This document shows positions 41,891 to 52,869 of a stretch of 64,000 nucleotides of DNA, one piece after another. The number at the start of each line of letters is the position of its first letter. The stretch's first letter is position 1. The notes under the pieces were generated by a model. It had not been told where the DNA came from, did no database searches, and saw only the letters and a program-made list of their open reading frames with translations. The position numbers were made by a program, and so were the translations under genes. The stretch is from Triplophysa rosa (lineage: Eukaryota > Chordata > Actinopteri > Cypriniformes > Nemacheilidae), in the NCBI RefSeq assembly GCF_024868665.1, contig NC_079901.1, positions 7,313,219 through 7,377,218 on the forward strand. Direction: 5' to 3'.

Positions 41891-42609
41891 TAGGGATGAA
41901 CCGATTCCAGTATCGGTATCGGACCCGATACCAAGCTCATGTATTTTTAGTAAATCATATAGATACACCCAGTGTTAGGTAAGTTACTCTGAAAAAGTAA
42001 TTAATTACTAGTTACTAATTACATATTCAATAGTGTAATTAGATTACTGTACAAATTACTCTCTCCAAAAAGTATTTAGTAACTTATTAGTACTTATTAC
42101 TAATTATTTTCTATATCCTATATCCACCTTGATTAGTTAAGTGACAAATGTGAGAATTATACATTAAAGCACAGATTTTACTTTATTTTGATGTCAATTC
42201 CACTATTGCACACACATATATTACACAGAGTATTTCGTTTAATTACATCAGAAGTAACTGTAATTAAATTACAGAAAAAATAAGAGTAATGCCCTACTTT
42301 ACTTTTTCAAGGGGAAAGTAATTAAATTACAGTAACTAATTACTTAGTAACTAGTTACATCCAACACTGGATACACCGATACCAAAGTCTGATACCTCAC
42401 ATGACATACATGACAGAGCTGACTGAAATTTGTGCTTTGAAAGTTTGTGACAAGCACATAAAATTGTCTTTTTTCATAATGTGTTTTGAGGCAGGGTTAT
42501 TAGTTTCAGTGTGTTGTGCTTGGAAAATTGCCACCTCACCAAACAAATACCAGAAAAAAATATCGGTATTCGTACTCGGTCTTTAAAAAATGGTATCGGA
42601 GCATCCCTA
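41891..42609. mobile_element. hAT-type element inserted in repeat X
   Basis: The ends TAGGGATGAACCGATTCCAG and TATCGGAGCATCCCTA are inverted, with GTATCGGTATCGG subterminal motifs. Flanks GTTAGTAA and ATTAATAA agree at 6 of 8 positions, suggesting an old duplication. It is itself split by a younger element at 41970-42369. Confidence 0.75.
41970..42369. mobile_element. CAGTGTT-end hAT MITE, innermost of the nest (400 bp)
   Basis: The ends CAGTGTTAGGTAAGTTAC and TTACATCCAACACTG are inverted. It is flanked by the exact 8-bp duplication GATACACC (41962-41969 and 42370-42377). The interior is rich in AATTACTAGTTACTAATTAC-type repeats. Same family as 50293 and 61237. Confidence 0.88.
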
Positions 42610-43217
42610 ATTAATAACATAAATTAAATATAAAATAATTCCTTATATTATAACCAAACTCTGACCGGAACTTAACTTGGCGGGTACATCCGACAAATAA
42701 TACAAATATAAAAAAACAACAAATGAAATTACATGCAGCGATTTTCATCGGACTCTACCAACTGATGATAATCACAATCTGACTTTCTTGTTTTAAACCA
42801 GTTCAATAACATTTTTTTGAAATGTATCGAGCTTGCATTCACACAGTGTGTGAGAGAAAGAATTCATTTGCTGCTTATAAAAAGCTATTTCCTCATAGAA
42901 CTGATTCTGATCTCAACCCCCAAACACTGTGATCCATTTAGTATGAAGGTCTAGCAGTGAGTCCCACACACACACACAACTTACACTGTTGCACATTTTT
43001 AGCATGCTGAGGTATATTTATAGCTCCAAATTCCCAAACGGGAGCAGCAGAAAAGTAATAGGAAAATTCTGGGCCCTCTCCTAAGACACACACCTCTCGC
43101 GCACTCTTCTGCTTACGTAAACATATAAATCTCACACACACGCACACAGAGAGGTACTGTAGGCAATACAGGTCAATACTGTGACCAAAGTGTGTGACAG
43201 AGGAGTTAAACGTTAAC

Positions 43218-43242
43218 AACACACACACACACACACACACAC
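43218..43242 (+). repeat. (AC)n microsatellite
   Basis: About 12 AC units; several shorter CA runs lie upstream (about 42965, 43086, 43135). Confidence 0.85.
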
Positions 43243-43804
43243 AGACACAGTGAAGGCTTTGTGACACCGGCCCCAGCTTAACAAACTACATTTGAGCACG
43301 GCGCCAGTGGAAATACGGAGAAGAGAGAGCGAGCGAGAGAGAGAGACATATGGGTTCTGATGGCCTTGCTTTCTCTGTCTGTCTACTTAGACCAGTTTAT
43401 TCTGGCAGATGAAATTATTTCCAAAACAACAGGCTCAACCTCAACGCTGCTGTCAGATTGAATTCTGTTGTGCGAGTTTTCTTCACGTGAATGACGAATC
43501 TTATCAAGACCCCATGTGGGTCTGTTATTTTTACAAATTATTAACCAATCTAAAGTGTTGAAAATAGCTTGAGAGCAAATCTCTTAACTCCATTGGACAC
43601 TTCAACTGTCTGAGAAGTCTCGTAACTCCACCTCTTCTTCACTCCGCGGGAGCCTCTCGGCATTACGTCTCCTGATTGAAAGTTTTTTAGACAATAACGA
43701 GTGAAAAAAGTTAGGTTAGATACATTTGAGTAGGTCTGTTTTGTTAAAAATCGATAGCTGTAATGCTTCGGTGCAGAAGGAAGCCCGTGAGCCACGAAGG
43801 TAAG

Positions 43805-44372
43805 TGTGCGAGCAGATTCGGCTAATTTCCGCCTATCAGACAGCCTAGTCAGCTCATTGTTTTTTGTATTACATCACTTATAGTTCTTAAACCTTTAAAA
43901 TAGAGTTTAGGAAGATGTATGTAACCACAGTCGTTAGCTTTGGTTAACTATTGAAGCCTTTTCTCTTGTCAAGAGGCTCAACGCAACCGCCAACTTTATT
44001 TGCGTGCAGATTAATTTCCGCCTATATTAGACAGCCTGTTTAACGCTTTATTTTGGTATTGCATCACTCATAGCTCTAACGTTTAAAATAGAGTTTAGGA
44101 AGATGTATGTAACCACAGTCGTTAGCTTTGGTTAACTATTGAAGCCTTTTCTCTTGTCAAGAGGCTCAACGCAACCGCCAACTTTATTTGCGTGCAGATT
44201 AATTTCCGCCTATATTAGACAGCCTGTTTAACGTTTTATTTTGGTATTGCATCACTCATAGCTCTAACGTTTAAAATAGAGTTTAGGAAGATGTATGTAA
44301 CCACAATCATTAGCTTTCATTAGCTCTTAAAGCCTCGTCTCTTGTCAAAAGGCTCAACGCGACCGCAGACTT
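43805..44372. repeat. 188-bp tandem repeat, about three copies
   Basis: The anchor GAAGATGTATGTAACCACA occurs at 43911, 44099 and 44287, exactly 188 bp apart. Other shared blocks are AATTTCCGCCTAT, GACAGCCT, ATAGAGTTTAGGA and CTCTTGTCAAGAGGCTCAAC (itself a short palindrome). Copies 2 and 3 are nearly identical over long stretches; copy 1 and the tail of copy 3 are more diverged. No coding frame runs through the array. Confidence 0.9.
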
Positions 44373-45054
44373 TGATGAACACTGCTGGCAGCAGCGACGT
44401 CTGTGTCCGTACCATTCTTATCAATGACGTAATCTCGTATCTCCCTGCTCCCAAGTCATAAACCTTGTATCTCCGATTAAACATGGTTTTGGGGAAATGT
44501 TGTGTTAATGTTGGTACACAACAGTATATGATAGCAATATAAGGTATAATACCAACTTTAATGATACAATGTTTAATAACTAAAAAAATATGCCGTTTTT
44601 TTAATTTCCTGAAAAATAATGGTTTTGGAGATGCAAGGATTCCGCCCGACAGCGACGATAGGCTGAAAAATATATATATTTTGGTCTCCACGAGTATTGA
44701 GCACATCAAGGGGGTCCCTAAAACCCAATGTGCAAGTGGTAAAACCAACACGATTCTACTGTAATGATATGAATGCTTGACTCTGCATATGTATATAGCA
44801 ATAAGAGATGTTTGTTTGATTTATTTTTAGTATGTGAGAGAATAAAGTTTCGCTACGAAATAGATAATTCATTACATGAACTATAGTTTTATTGTGGTTG
44901 CCAAGAAACAGCAATCTGGCACATTAGAATAAAGTTATATAGTCATCCAATCACATTTCAAGGTCTGTATGATCTTTTTTTAATAGATCTGTCTAGTTAA
45001 ATTGTGAGAAAAGCTAGTTATGCTCTGCGAGGAACTGGCCATCAGGGTGTATGC
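44373..45054. other. Non-coding stretch
   Basis: AT-rich with a short 67-codon open frame (44561-44764) that has no family resemblance. Nothing else recognised. Confidence 0.4.
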
Positions 45055-45135
45055 CGAGATGCTTGGATAGGCTCCAATCCTCCCACGATCCTGCAGAGGA
45101 AAAGCAGTTTTGGAAAATGGATAGATGGAAAAATA
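45055..45135 (+). repeat. LINE-3'-end-like fragment
   Basis: Ends with GGAAAAGCAGTTTTGGAAAA followed by TGGATAGATGGA, a diverged form of the common AAGCGGTTTAGAAAATGGATGGATGGA tail of fish LINEs. Short remnant. Confidence 0.45.
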
Positions 45136-45499
45136 TTAGTTATTCTTGCTGGAATTTCAACGCAAAAATCTTAACAGAACAACCATTTCATATCTACTTC
45201 CAATTACACATGACATGAATAAAACATTCAGTCAAAATGTGATTTAATCTCAGAGGTTGTGCATTACTAGTAACTTCTGGGAACTATTGAGAAGCTCCAA
45301 GAACCGCCATTGCTGTGAAAAAACTGTTCCATTGGAGTCAACCGAGATGACGCGACTCTCTCTCTCAATGGCTCTGCTTCAGATGTGAAAAAGAATGTAA
45401 ATTAGTATTGAGATGAGTTGTGTTTGTTTGTTTTATAACCATTTTGGGATGGACTTGTCCAATATACACTTTGTCCCGTACAGTAACAGCAAAGCTAAC

Positions 45500-45985
45500 A
45501 GATTGTAAGGTTGCATTTTAGGACAAAGGAAGAACCTGAAGACCTTTGAGAAAGCTGTTAAAGCTTATCAGTCTGGTAAAGGTTATAAAGCCATCTCTAA
45601 AGCTTTAGTGCTTCAATGGAGAAAGTTTGGAATAGTTGCTATTCCTGGAATAGGACGTGTCCTTCGTCCTGCCAAAATCTCACTAAAAGCAAATAGCAAA
45701 ACTATCCAGAAAGTCACAAAGAACCCCAGAGCAACATCCACAACTCTTTGGGAGTCATGGGGCACAAGCCACTGCTCACACTGATTTCACCTGGAAGATC
45801 CTCAAGAATTCTGGAGCAATGTCTTACGGACAGATGAATGAAAAATGGAACGTTTTGGAAGATATGGGCCTGGCTATGTCTGCATTTCACATAAAGAAAA
45901 AAACAAGAAGCAGGGGTGGTAGTGTACAGAGCTGGGAAGGTTTTGATGCCTCAGGACCTGGACGAATAAGACAAGGAACGTATGT
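45500..45985 (+). pseudogene. Tc1/mariner-type transposase relic
   Basis: The stretch around 45540-45610 reads like the start of a fish Tc1-like transposase helix-turn-helix: GACCTTTGAGAAAGCTG, then AGTCTGGTAAAGG and GCCATCTCTAAAGCTTT. Later blocks such as ATGGGCCTGGCTATGTCTG also fit. The frame is broken many times and large parts are missing. No terminal inverted repeats were identified. Dead copy. Confidence 0.6.
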
Positions 45986-46879
45986 TTAAGTATAGCATAG
46001 CATGGTCAATTTTATTTCATAATTACGTGAATGATGCAGATTACACTCTTAAATTAATCTTAAATTAAATTATCACTTTTCAACAATAATAACTAAAAAA
46101 AAGAAGTAGAGGACCCAAGGCCCAACTTTCCCTTACAAAACTATAGACAGTAAACTCCTCTGGCAACTATAAGCAACAAACTATTTTTCTCGCCAAGAAT
46201 TTGCCACAAATGAAGCGCTGGTTTGGTAGAAATGCTCCGTTTTGGCAGGGTCTGTCACACACACGCTTTGTATAATCAATGCAAATCACAGACAAAGGCT
46301 ATTCATAAGCCGTGACTCACAGTGACGCATGTTTACGTACACACATACTGTCTCCCAATGGAGTTCAAAGGGTCATTGGTGCTGTACTTAATCCAACTCT
46401 ATCACCTGATGCCCGGACCTTTGCTCCCACTGCTTAATGCACTCAAGGAAAGGTAAACAGTCTAAAGCTGACTGACACGCTGAAAGCTCTAATCATTTAC
46501 CTGCTACCAGCATTTAAAAGCTCATAAGCGCATCCAGGCCACAGCTGAAGGTTCATGTCCAACAATCAGGACCTTGCGCTTCGCTGCGTATGGACGAGCC
46601 AAAACACGGTCCTCAGTGTCAGCTATGCAAACAAATATTATGAAAATAATGACAGTGATGTCACATAGCAGGAAACTCAACTTCCTTTGGGCAACATCCT
46701 TGGGCAACAATTTTTATAAAGTTGTTATTATATATAAAGGGATTTTATAATTGGGTTCATAGAACTTTTACTACGCATTTAAATTTGTCAGCGTTATAAA
46801 ATGTTTTGAATGCCCATTGTCACATGAATATCATATATAAGTAATATGCATTTTATTACTTAAAGATGCATTTAATCAC

Positions 46880-47640
46880 ATTCAAAATATTTAATAAAAT
46901 AATGATAACAACAACAACTATTGTTATTAATAATATACTGGAATTAAATAATTATAATATTATTATAGTAATATTAAGTAATAATAACTAATAATAATTT
47001 ATTATTAACCATTTAAAACCTGATGCGCCGTCACAGACACGTTTTACTAAGCTGTATTCATTTTACCGTAACTCTTAAACTGTTTGCGCCATCTACACCA
47101 CGAACACTTGCACATTGTGTTAGAATGTAACAGTCAAAAAAGTGTGAAAAATCCTATTTTTGCAACAGGACTTAAGGGGTTACTATATAATATTAAATAT
47201 TATTAAATAATAATATGTTATACTGATCAATAATAGCTTTTCAATATTTCTAGGTACAGTAACTTCCAAATAAATGCAATAACTAATTCTACTAGCAAAG
47301 TGTATCCTTTCAGTAAGACAGTAAACGTTGGTGTGCTGGATGGACATTCAAAATATTTAATAAAATAATGATAACAAAAACAACTTTTATCATTATATAT
47401 AATTCTTATTAGTAATACTGGTATCAAACAATATTATTATAATAATATTAATAATAATTGACAATATTAACAATAATGTATTATTATTACTAATAATATT
47501 AAATATGTTTACATAACAATATTTAATACAGATCAATAATAGCTTTTTATTGTTTCTAGCTACAATTAATTCCAAAAAAGGGCAAAGACTAAGTGTATAT
47601 CCTTTCAGGAAGAAAGAGTTGATGTTCTGGATGGTCATGG
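46880..47640. repeat. AT-rich imperfect tandem duplication
   Basis: The block AAAATATTTAATAAAATAATG recurs at about 46884 and 47350, and GATCAATAATAGCTTTT at 47225 and 47532, followed each time by GTATCCTTTCAG...CTGGATGG. Two copies of about 300 bp are present. The first is enlarged by an insert at about 47013-47170 whose ends (TAACCATTTAA, TTAAGGGGTTA) are roughly inverted. Confidence 0.65.
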
Positions 47641-48761
47641 TCTTAAATCTGTCAATTTGCCATTCCAGTTGTTGTTTTAAAGCTAAAGTCAGCCGTTGTG
47701 ACTTCAGGGTTTGTGCAACGCTTTAGTCAAAATGCAAATTCTTCTAACACTAGCCACGGGAAATCAAGCCTTTTTAATGCTTTTTATAGTTGGTGAACCT
47801 CCGTGTGAATCACCATAATTTGTGTAAAATACTGAGTTTAGACTGATCCATCGATCCTAAAAAAGCCCAAAGCTCTAATAATCTTTTGTAAATGCTTCGT
47901 TTCAATCCCGTCGCAGCACATTTTGGCCATTTTCAGCTCAATTTGAATAAAGCTGTAACATAAAACAGCTCTTTCCGGCGTGCCGCGAGAACCCCAAAGT
48001 GATTTGTTTGCAATCTCGATCATCCCTAGTCAAGAACTGAAGACATTTACAGTCAATTTCAACACACTGTAATTCTACAAAGTGAGCACTCAGCAGTGAG
48101 CATACTTATGTCGCCGCCACAGAAATCACTACCCCACACCCCAGATTACAACCAGTGACTCAGCGCTCACCAGCACAGCTACTCTCCATCAGGACGAGAG
48201 AAAGACTAAGACTCCTAATTGTCACAAGTCGGGCCGATCATGCAAAAAGCCTCGTCTTGTTTGAACATGAATCTCGCAGAACAGAAACCTGAATTTCCCA
48301 CACATCAGCTGAAACTGGCGCAAACGTGTTTTCGTCTGACTAATACGTCCATACACGCGATGACTAACGCTTTTTCGCTTTCTTTAATTTCTCCTCCTCG
48401 GCAGCGGAGACTACTTCACACCGTCTGAACGCTTGCCTCTCCTCCCGTCTATCTCGATTTCTGTCTCGGCATGTGTTCTTCTCAGACCCTAATGAAGTGT
48501 GTGAAGAGGGAGCCATTAAACACGTTTAAACCGTGTTCAAACCCATTATTCATGCTGCCTGTAAGATCGTCTTGACATTTGACTGAGCATCAATTATGTC
48601 TGACAGCTCTATAAATGATACGCCGAGGACTTGTTACTGGTGCTTGCTTAGACAAGCTGTTACTATTGCTATTGCTCATCTTTACGGGATTTGATCAATT
48701 TTTTTTTACTTTTTTAAGATCTATTTTTTTATATTTCATCTTATTTTAATGATTAAAAATA
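47641..48761. other. Non-coding stretch
   Basis: No host exon or transposon terminus recognised; a short open frame at 48219-48428 has no family resemblance. Confidence 0.4.
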
Positions 48762-49000
48762 AGCCTTTGAGTTCATAACTTGTGTATAACTTTCTTTCTT
48801 CAGAAGAACACAAATAATATATTTTGAAGAATGTTGGAAACAAACAACACTGAACCCCATTGACTTCCATTATGCAGACACAAAACCATTTCTCAAAATA
48901 TCTTCTTTTGTCTTTCACAGAAGAGTCATTTACAGGTTTTCAACAACATGAAGGTGAATAAATCCTGAATGATTTCTTTGTGTGTGAACTATCCCTTTAA
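48762..49000. mobile_element. Cyprinid foldback MITE, copy 5
   Basis: Right end TGTGAACTATCCCTTTAA with ATGAAGGTGAATAAATCC; left end diverged (AGTTCATAACTTGTG). Contains the family's inner TTCTTCAGAAGAACACAAAT motif. Confidence 0.7.
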
Positions 49001-50292
49001 AATGGAGGAAATTTGAACAATACTCCAAATTTGCATGCTGCCTTCACATGCGCTCGGATATTTGATAATTCCCACTTCAACCAGGAAATAATTTATGGAA
49101 CGGTGCTCTTTTAATGTTAGCAGATATGTGTAACGTTTTAATGCTACTAAATACTTTTAATATTACTAAATCCAGTTACTTCCGGGTTGAAATTATTGGG
49201 AATTTGGGAATTGTTGGGAATTATTGAATTTCCGAGAGCGCATGACGGCAGCATCAGTAATACAAGAACAGCCTTTGACTATATGTCCATAAACTAGTCG
49301 TCTAGCAAACACCCACAACACCTGACATCACTTCCTTTTCTTCAAACCCAGTCAGAAACACTCAAATCACCTGCACTTTTGCAAGGAATCATGGGAAGTT
49401 GCCGTAAGACCATTGTAGGTCAAGAGACAATGGAGGTCAGTAGGTCACAAAAATGACCTGATTGTTCAATTGTGCTTAAACGTAACAAATTAAACTAGGT
49501 TATTGCATTTGTGCATGACTAAATACTATCGTACAACAAGAAGAGAGATGATTAAACAGTAAATAATAGGGCTCGACACTCCCAGTCTGGCTTTGAGTCC
49601 AAAATGGGACAGATCCTGTCAAATTCTCCTTTCATCACAATAGAGAGTTTACCTAGAAACCTTCCAGTGTCAGAAAGTCTATCTAGTAATTTCCTCTCTC
49701 TCTCGCTCTTTGTCTTAGTCCAGCTGTGTGTCTTCCCTGCTCAGTCACTCCATTGTTCCTCCACCGCAACAGGCCGTTTGTTTTTCTGTCATTCGTTGTC
49801 GTGGGAGTGAGTGCAGCGCAGTCTCGAGTAGAACAAAAGGTTACGAGAGTGCAACCGTCACATGCGTAAGACAGAAGCTGCAGTAGTAGCAGACCGTGTG
49901 CGTGTGTGCGGGACTGCAGGTAAGAGAACAGCTCCTCTCTGTCAGAACTCGACTCAAAAGGGAATCAGAACAATACTTTACATTTGTGCTCTACGAGGAC
50001 CCAAGATCGAGTTTGGGAGAGAGTTTGTGGACGCCACTGCAGGCTGCATATGTCAAGAATCGGCTTATTAAAACTGATCTAATTTTCTTCTGAGGAGCTC
50101 ACTGTCCGAAGCCTCGCTGATGTGTCACAGAGAGCCAAGAGAAGAATCTAATCTGTGGTTTTCGATCACACTAATGGCTTTACTGATACAAACAGGGTTC
50201 TCACGCCTTTTGACCAATTCATTTGTTATGACTTTTTCAGTCTTTAGTGATCACTGGATAAAGATTAAATAAAATGTGTAACACTTTACAAT
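49001..50292. other. Non-coding stretch
   Basis: No recognised gene. GC content rises around 49800-50100, where a GGGACTGCAG|GTAAGA splice-donor-like site occurs on the plus strand (about 49919), but no matching exon frame could be supported. Confidence 0.35.
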
Positions 50293-50762
50293 CAGTGTTG
50301 GGTTTAGCTAGTTACTAAGTAATTAGTTACTTTAATTTAATTACTTTTCCTTTAAAAAAGTAAAGTAAGGGATTACTCTTATTGTAACTGCAATTTAATT
50401 ACAGTTACTTTGGATGTAATTGAACTAAATACTGTGTAATGTATACAATAGTGGAATTGACATAAAATTTCAAAGTCTACATTTAAAATGCACGCATTAA
50501 TGTATCTTTCTCACATTTGTAATACTTTAGTCAGTTAATAAGAGTACTTTATGTAGTTTAATATTATTTATTTGAATGAATTAAGAGTCGTTTCATGTCT
50601 ATCCTTGACTCACTTAACTAATCAAGGTTGATATAGGATATAGAAAGTAATTAGTAATAAGTGACTAAATACTTTTTGGAGAGAGAAATATGTACAGTAA
50701 TCTAATTACACTATTGATTATGTAATTAGTAACTAGTAATTAATTATTTTTCAGAGTAACTG
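50293..50762. mobile_element. CAGTGTT-end hAT MITE with clipped right end
   Basis: The left end is CAGTGTTGGGTTTAGCTAG. The exact 8-bp duplication TTTACAAT flanks it (50285-50292 and 50763-50770). The right end is GAGTAACTG where intact relatives have about ten more bases (TTGCCCAACACTG), so the terminus carries a small internal deletion. AATTAC-rich interior as in 41970. Confidence 0.82.
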
Positions 50763-52617
50763 TTTACAATAAGGTCGTATTCATGAACTGTCAATAAACA
50801 ATAGTTTTTCAGTGTGTATTAATTTTGTCAATGTTAGCTAATGTCAAAACAATTGTGTTAGTTCATTGTGCATTAAAGGAGTCATATGACATGATTAAAA
50901 CATTATTAACTTGTGTTTTTGGTGTAATACAATGTGTTTATACGTTTTAAGGTTGAAAAAAATCATTATTTTTCACATGCCGTACATTATTGTAGCTTAT
51001 TGTAGTAATTTTTACAAAACAGTGCGTTATGATTGGCTGAATACCTCAAGCGTGGGGCGGAAATGTTACGCCCCTTACCATAACTTCCAGGACGAGGCCG
51101 ATTGTCAGTTCATCTCTCCTCTCACTCTGAGAAGTTTCGCCTTATAACAGTTGTAAAAACAGTACTCTAATAACGGCAGTGTCAGATTAAATAATGAAAT
51201 GAGTGGATAAAAAACGCATATGCAAGCGCAGTGGAGGCCAGAGAGTGTGTGAAAGCCCAGAGCGTGCAACTCTTATGCTGGAACTATTGTCAGTTCACCT
51301 CACCACCCACTCGGGAGTTGTAGAAGTATTGTTCATTGTTAGTTCATGTTAGCTAATGCATTAACTAACTATTAACAATTCTTCTTATATATAGTATTAT
51401 ATTTTTGCTTCAAATGTTATAGATATGAATACGTAAATGTCCCAAGGATTGTAACTTATTTCTATGTTACAGCCCTGGAAATCAACCTGATTTTCTACAG
51501 CAATGTGAATGTTTTTTAATGTTCTATTTGTCTATTTTACTCTTTGGACTTTGCAGCTTTATTTGGAACAGGACCCGGGAAAGGACCATGAGGCGGGACA
51601 CAAACTCAGGTTGCCTGAAATGCTGGACGCATCGGCGCTGAACCACCATCTGTTAACAAAATAGTGAAAATTTAAAACAAAATGTTTTTTGTTTGTTTGA
51701 TTTTCTTTATAATAAGTCAATTTAGTTCAACTGGTACAACACACAAACAAATAAAACTGTACACCTTGAATGAAATGCAAATCACTTTGGATAAGTGTCT
51801 GCCAAATTCATAATTGTAAATAATATTTCTTATTTTGTATTTACATAGCTTAAATTATTTCATATAGGAGTTCATTTTTAAATACATTTAACAGTTACTT
51901 CCTTTATTAAACATCTGGAATGTACTTGACAATGCCTTATCGAAAAGTCACTTTTGCAAATCACTTCAAGCAGATACAGACAAATATAGAAACATATATC
52001 AAATATCATCAAAAGGCTGAAAAACAGAGCTTTTTATATTGGCTAAACTGCCCAGCCCTGTTTGACAGATCATGTCATTCTGTAATGTGATCTCCAGCAT
52101 CCTCTATATCCACTGGATGTGCAGTAATGATTGCCAAGCAACTGCAGTGTCGGGAGAGAGGAATAGTCCTAATCTAAAGCCGTCATGGGAAGATGGAGGA
52201 TGTTACAAATCAAAGTCTGACTGAAGCGCCCCTTTGCTGAACTCATAAACAGAGGCGCTGGTATTAAAGGGGTCACTGTGTAAAACGATATTCCACTGCT
52301 CTGATGTGGCTGATGCACTGTGTAAACATGTCATACCTTTTTCATAACCAAAACATGTATTGAAATTATGCTGCGAAAACAAATCATTTGAAATTATGTG
52401 ATGTCAAAACCATATGGTATGACCACCCAAATATTTACATACTGTATGTACATACTGACACGTCAACAAAGTGTGCACTGCAGAAGCCAAATAATGGGAA
52501 ATCACAATAGCTACAATTCCAGTTGGAAATCCTCCAAACCTTGTGTTATTCTTGGCTGCGTAAAGCACCTGAACTTCTGCATATGCTTCTGTGGGATCTG
52601 TTAGTTAGTGAAGCAAA
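50763..52617. other. Non-coding stretch with repeat fragments
   Basis: About 50870-51000 carries a common cyprinid repeat (GGAGTCATATGACATGATTA). About 51765-51825 is a reverse-oriented fragment of the retroposon tail seen at 37820 (CACTTTGGATAAGTGTCTGC). No host exon recognised. Confidence 0.45.
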
Positions 52618-52800
52618 GTTCCCTTTCTGTCGGTCTCTCGACGTTGTGTCGAGCCGACAGATGGGGTTCGTCCTTGAGAACCAATTGCTTCCGACTTCTT
52701 AGAAAACGCCAATGAAATTGGCGAATGAAATTTGCATGCCGGACTCCGCCCCCGGATTTACCGGGGTATAAAAGGGAGACGGCGTGCCTCATTCATTCAC
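52618..52800 (+). repeat. DIRS left inverted terminal repeat with TATA box
   Basis: Starts GTTCCCTTTCTGTCGG. From about 52642 (GACGTTGTGTCGAGC) to about 52800 it is the inverted partner of 57537-57699. A TATAAAAG box at 52767-52774 is placed to drive the element's genomic RNA. Confidence 0.88.
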
Positions 52801-52869
52801 CTTTTGTGAGCCTTCGCTTATGATCAACAGACTTCGCTACAAGATAGCAACTACAAGACTGCCGGTTCT

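Larger units (their letters stand above)
41735..42690 (+). repeat. Dispersed repeat family X, copy C, split by a hAT
   Basis: The left part (to 41890) has GTGGCCCAAACATAACTTCC and GTTGACCTCCGCAAAG; the right part (from 42610) ends CTCTGACCGGAACTTAACTT. Both halves match the ends of copy B in the same order. Removing the hAT at 41891-42609 leaves about 240 bp. Confidence 0.6.

Noticed and set aside
43805..44372. 188-bp array as a centromeric satellite
   Set aside because: Only about three copies, embedded in gene-rich unique DNA.
45500..45985. Possible domesticated Tc1-like transposase
   Set aside because: Many stops and gaps; no frame long enough to encode a protein.
49862..50093. Overlapping plus-strand frames near a GGGACTGCAG|GTAAGA donor
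   Set aside because: Two competing frames run through the donor and show no family resemblance; a real first exon cannot be supported without transcript data.
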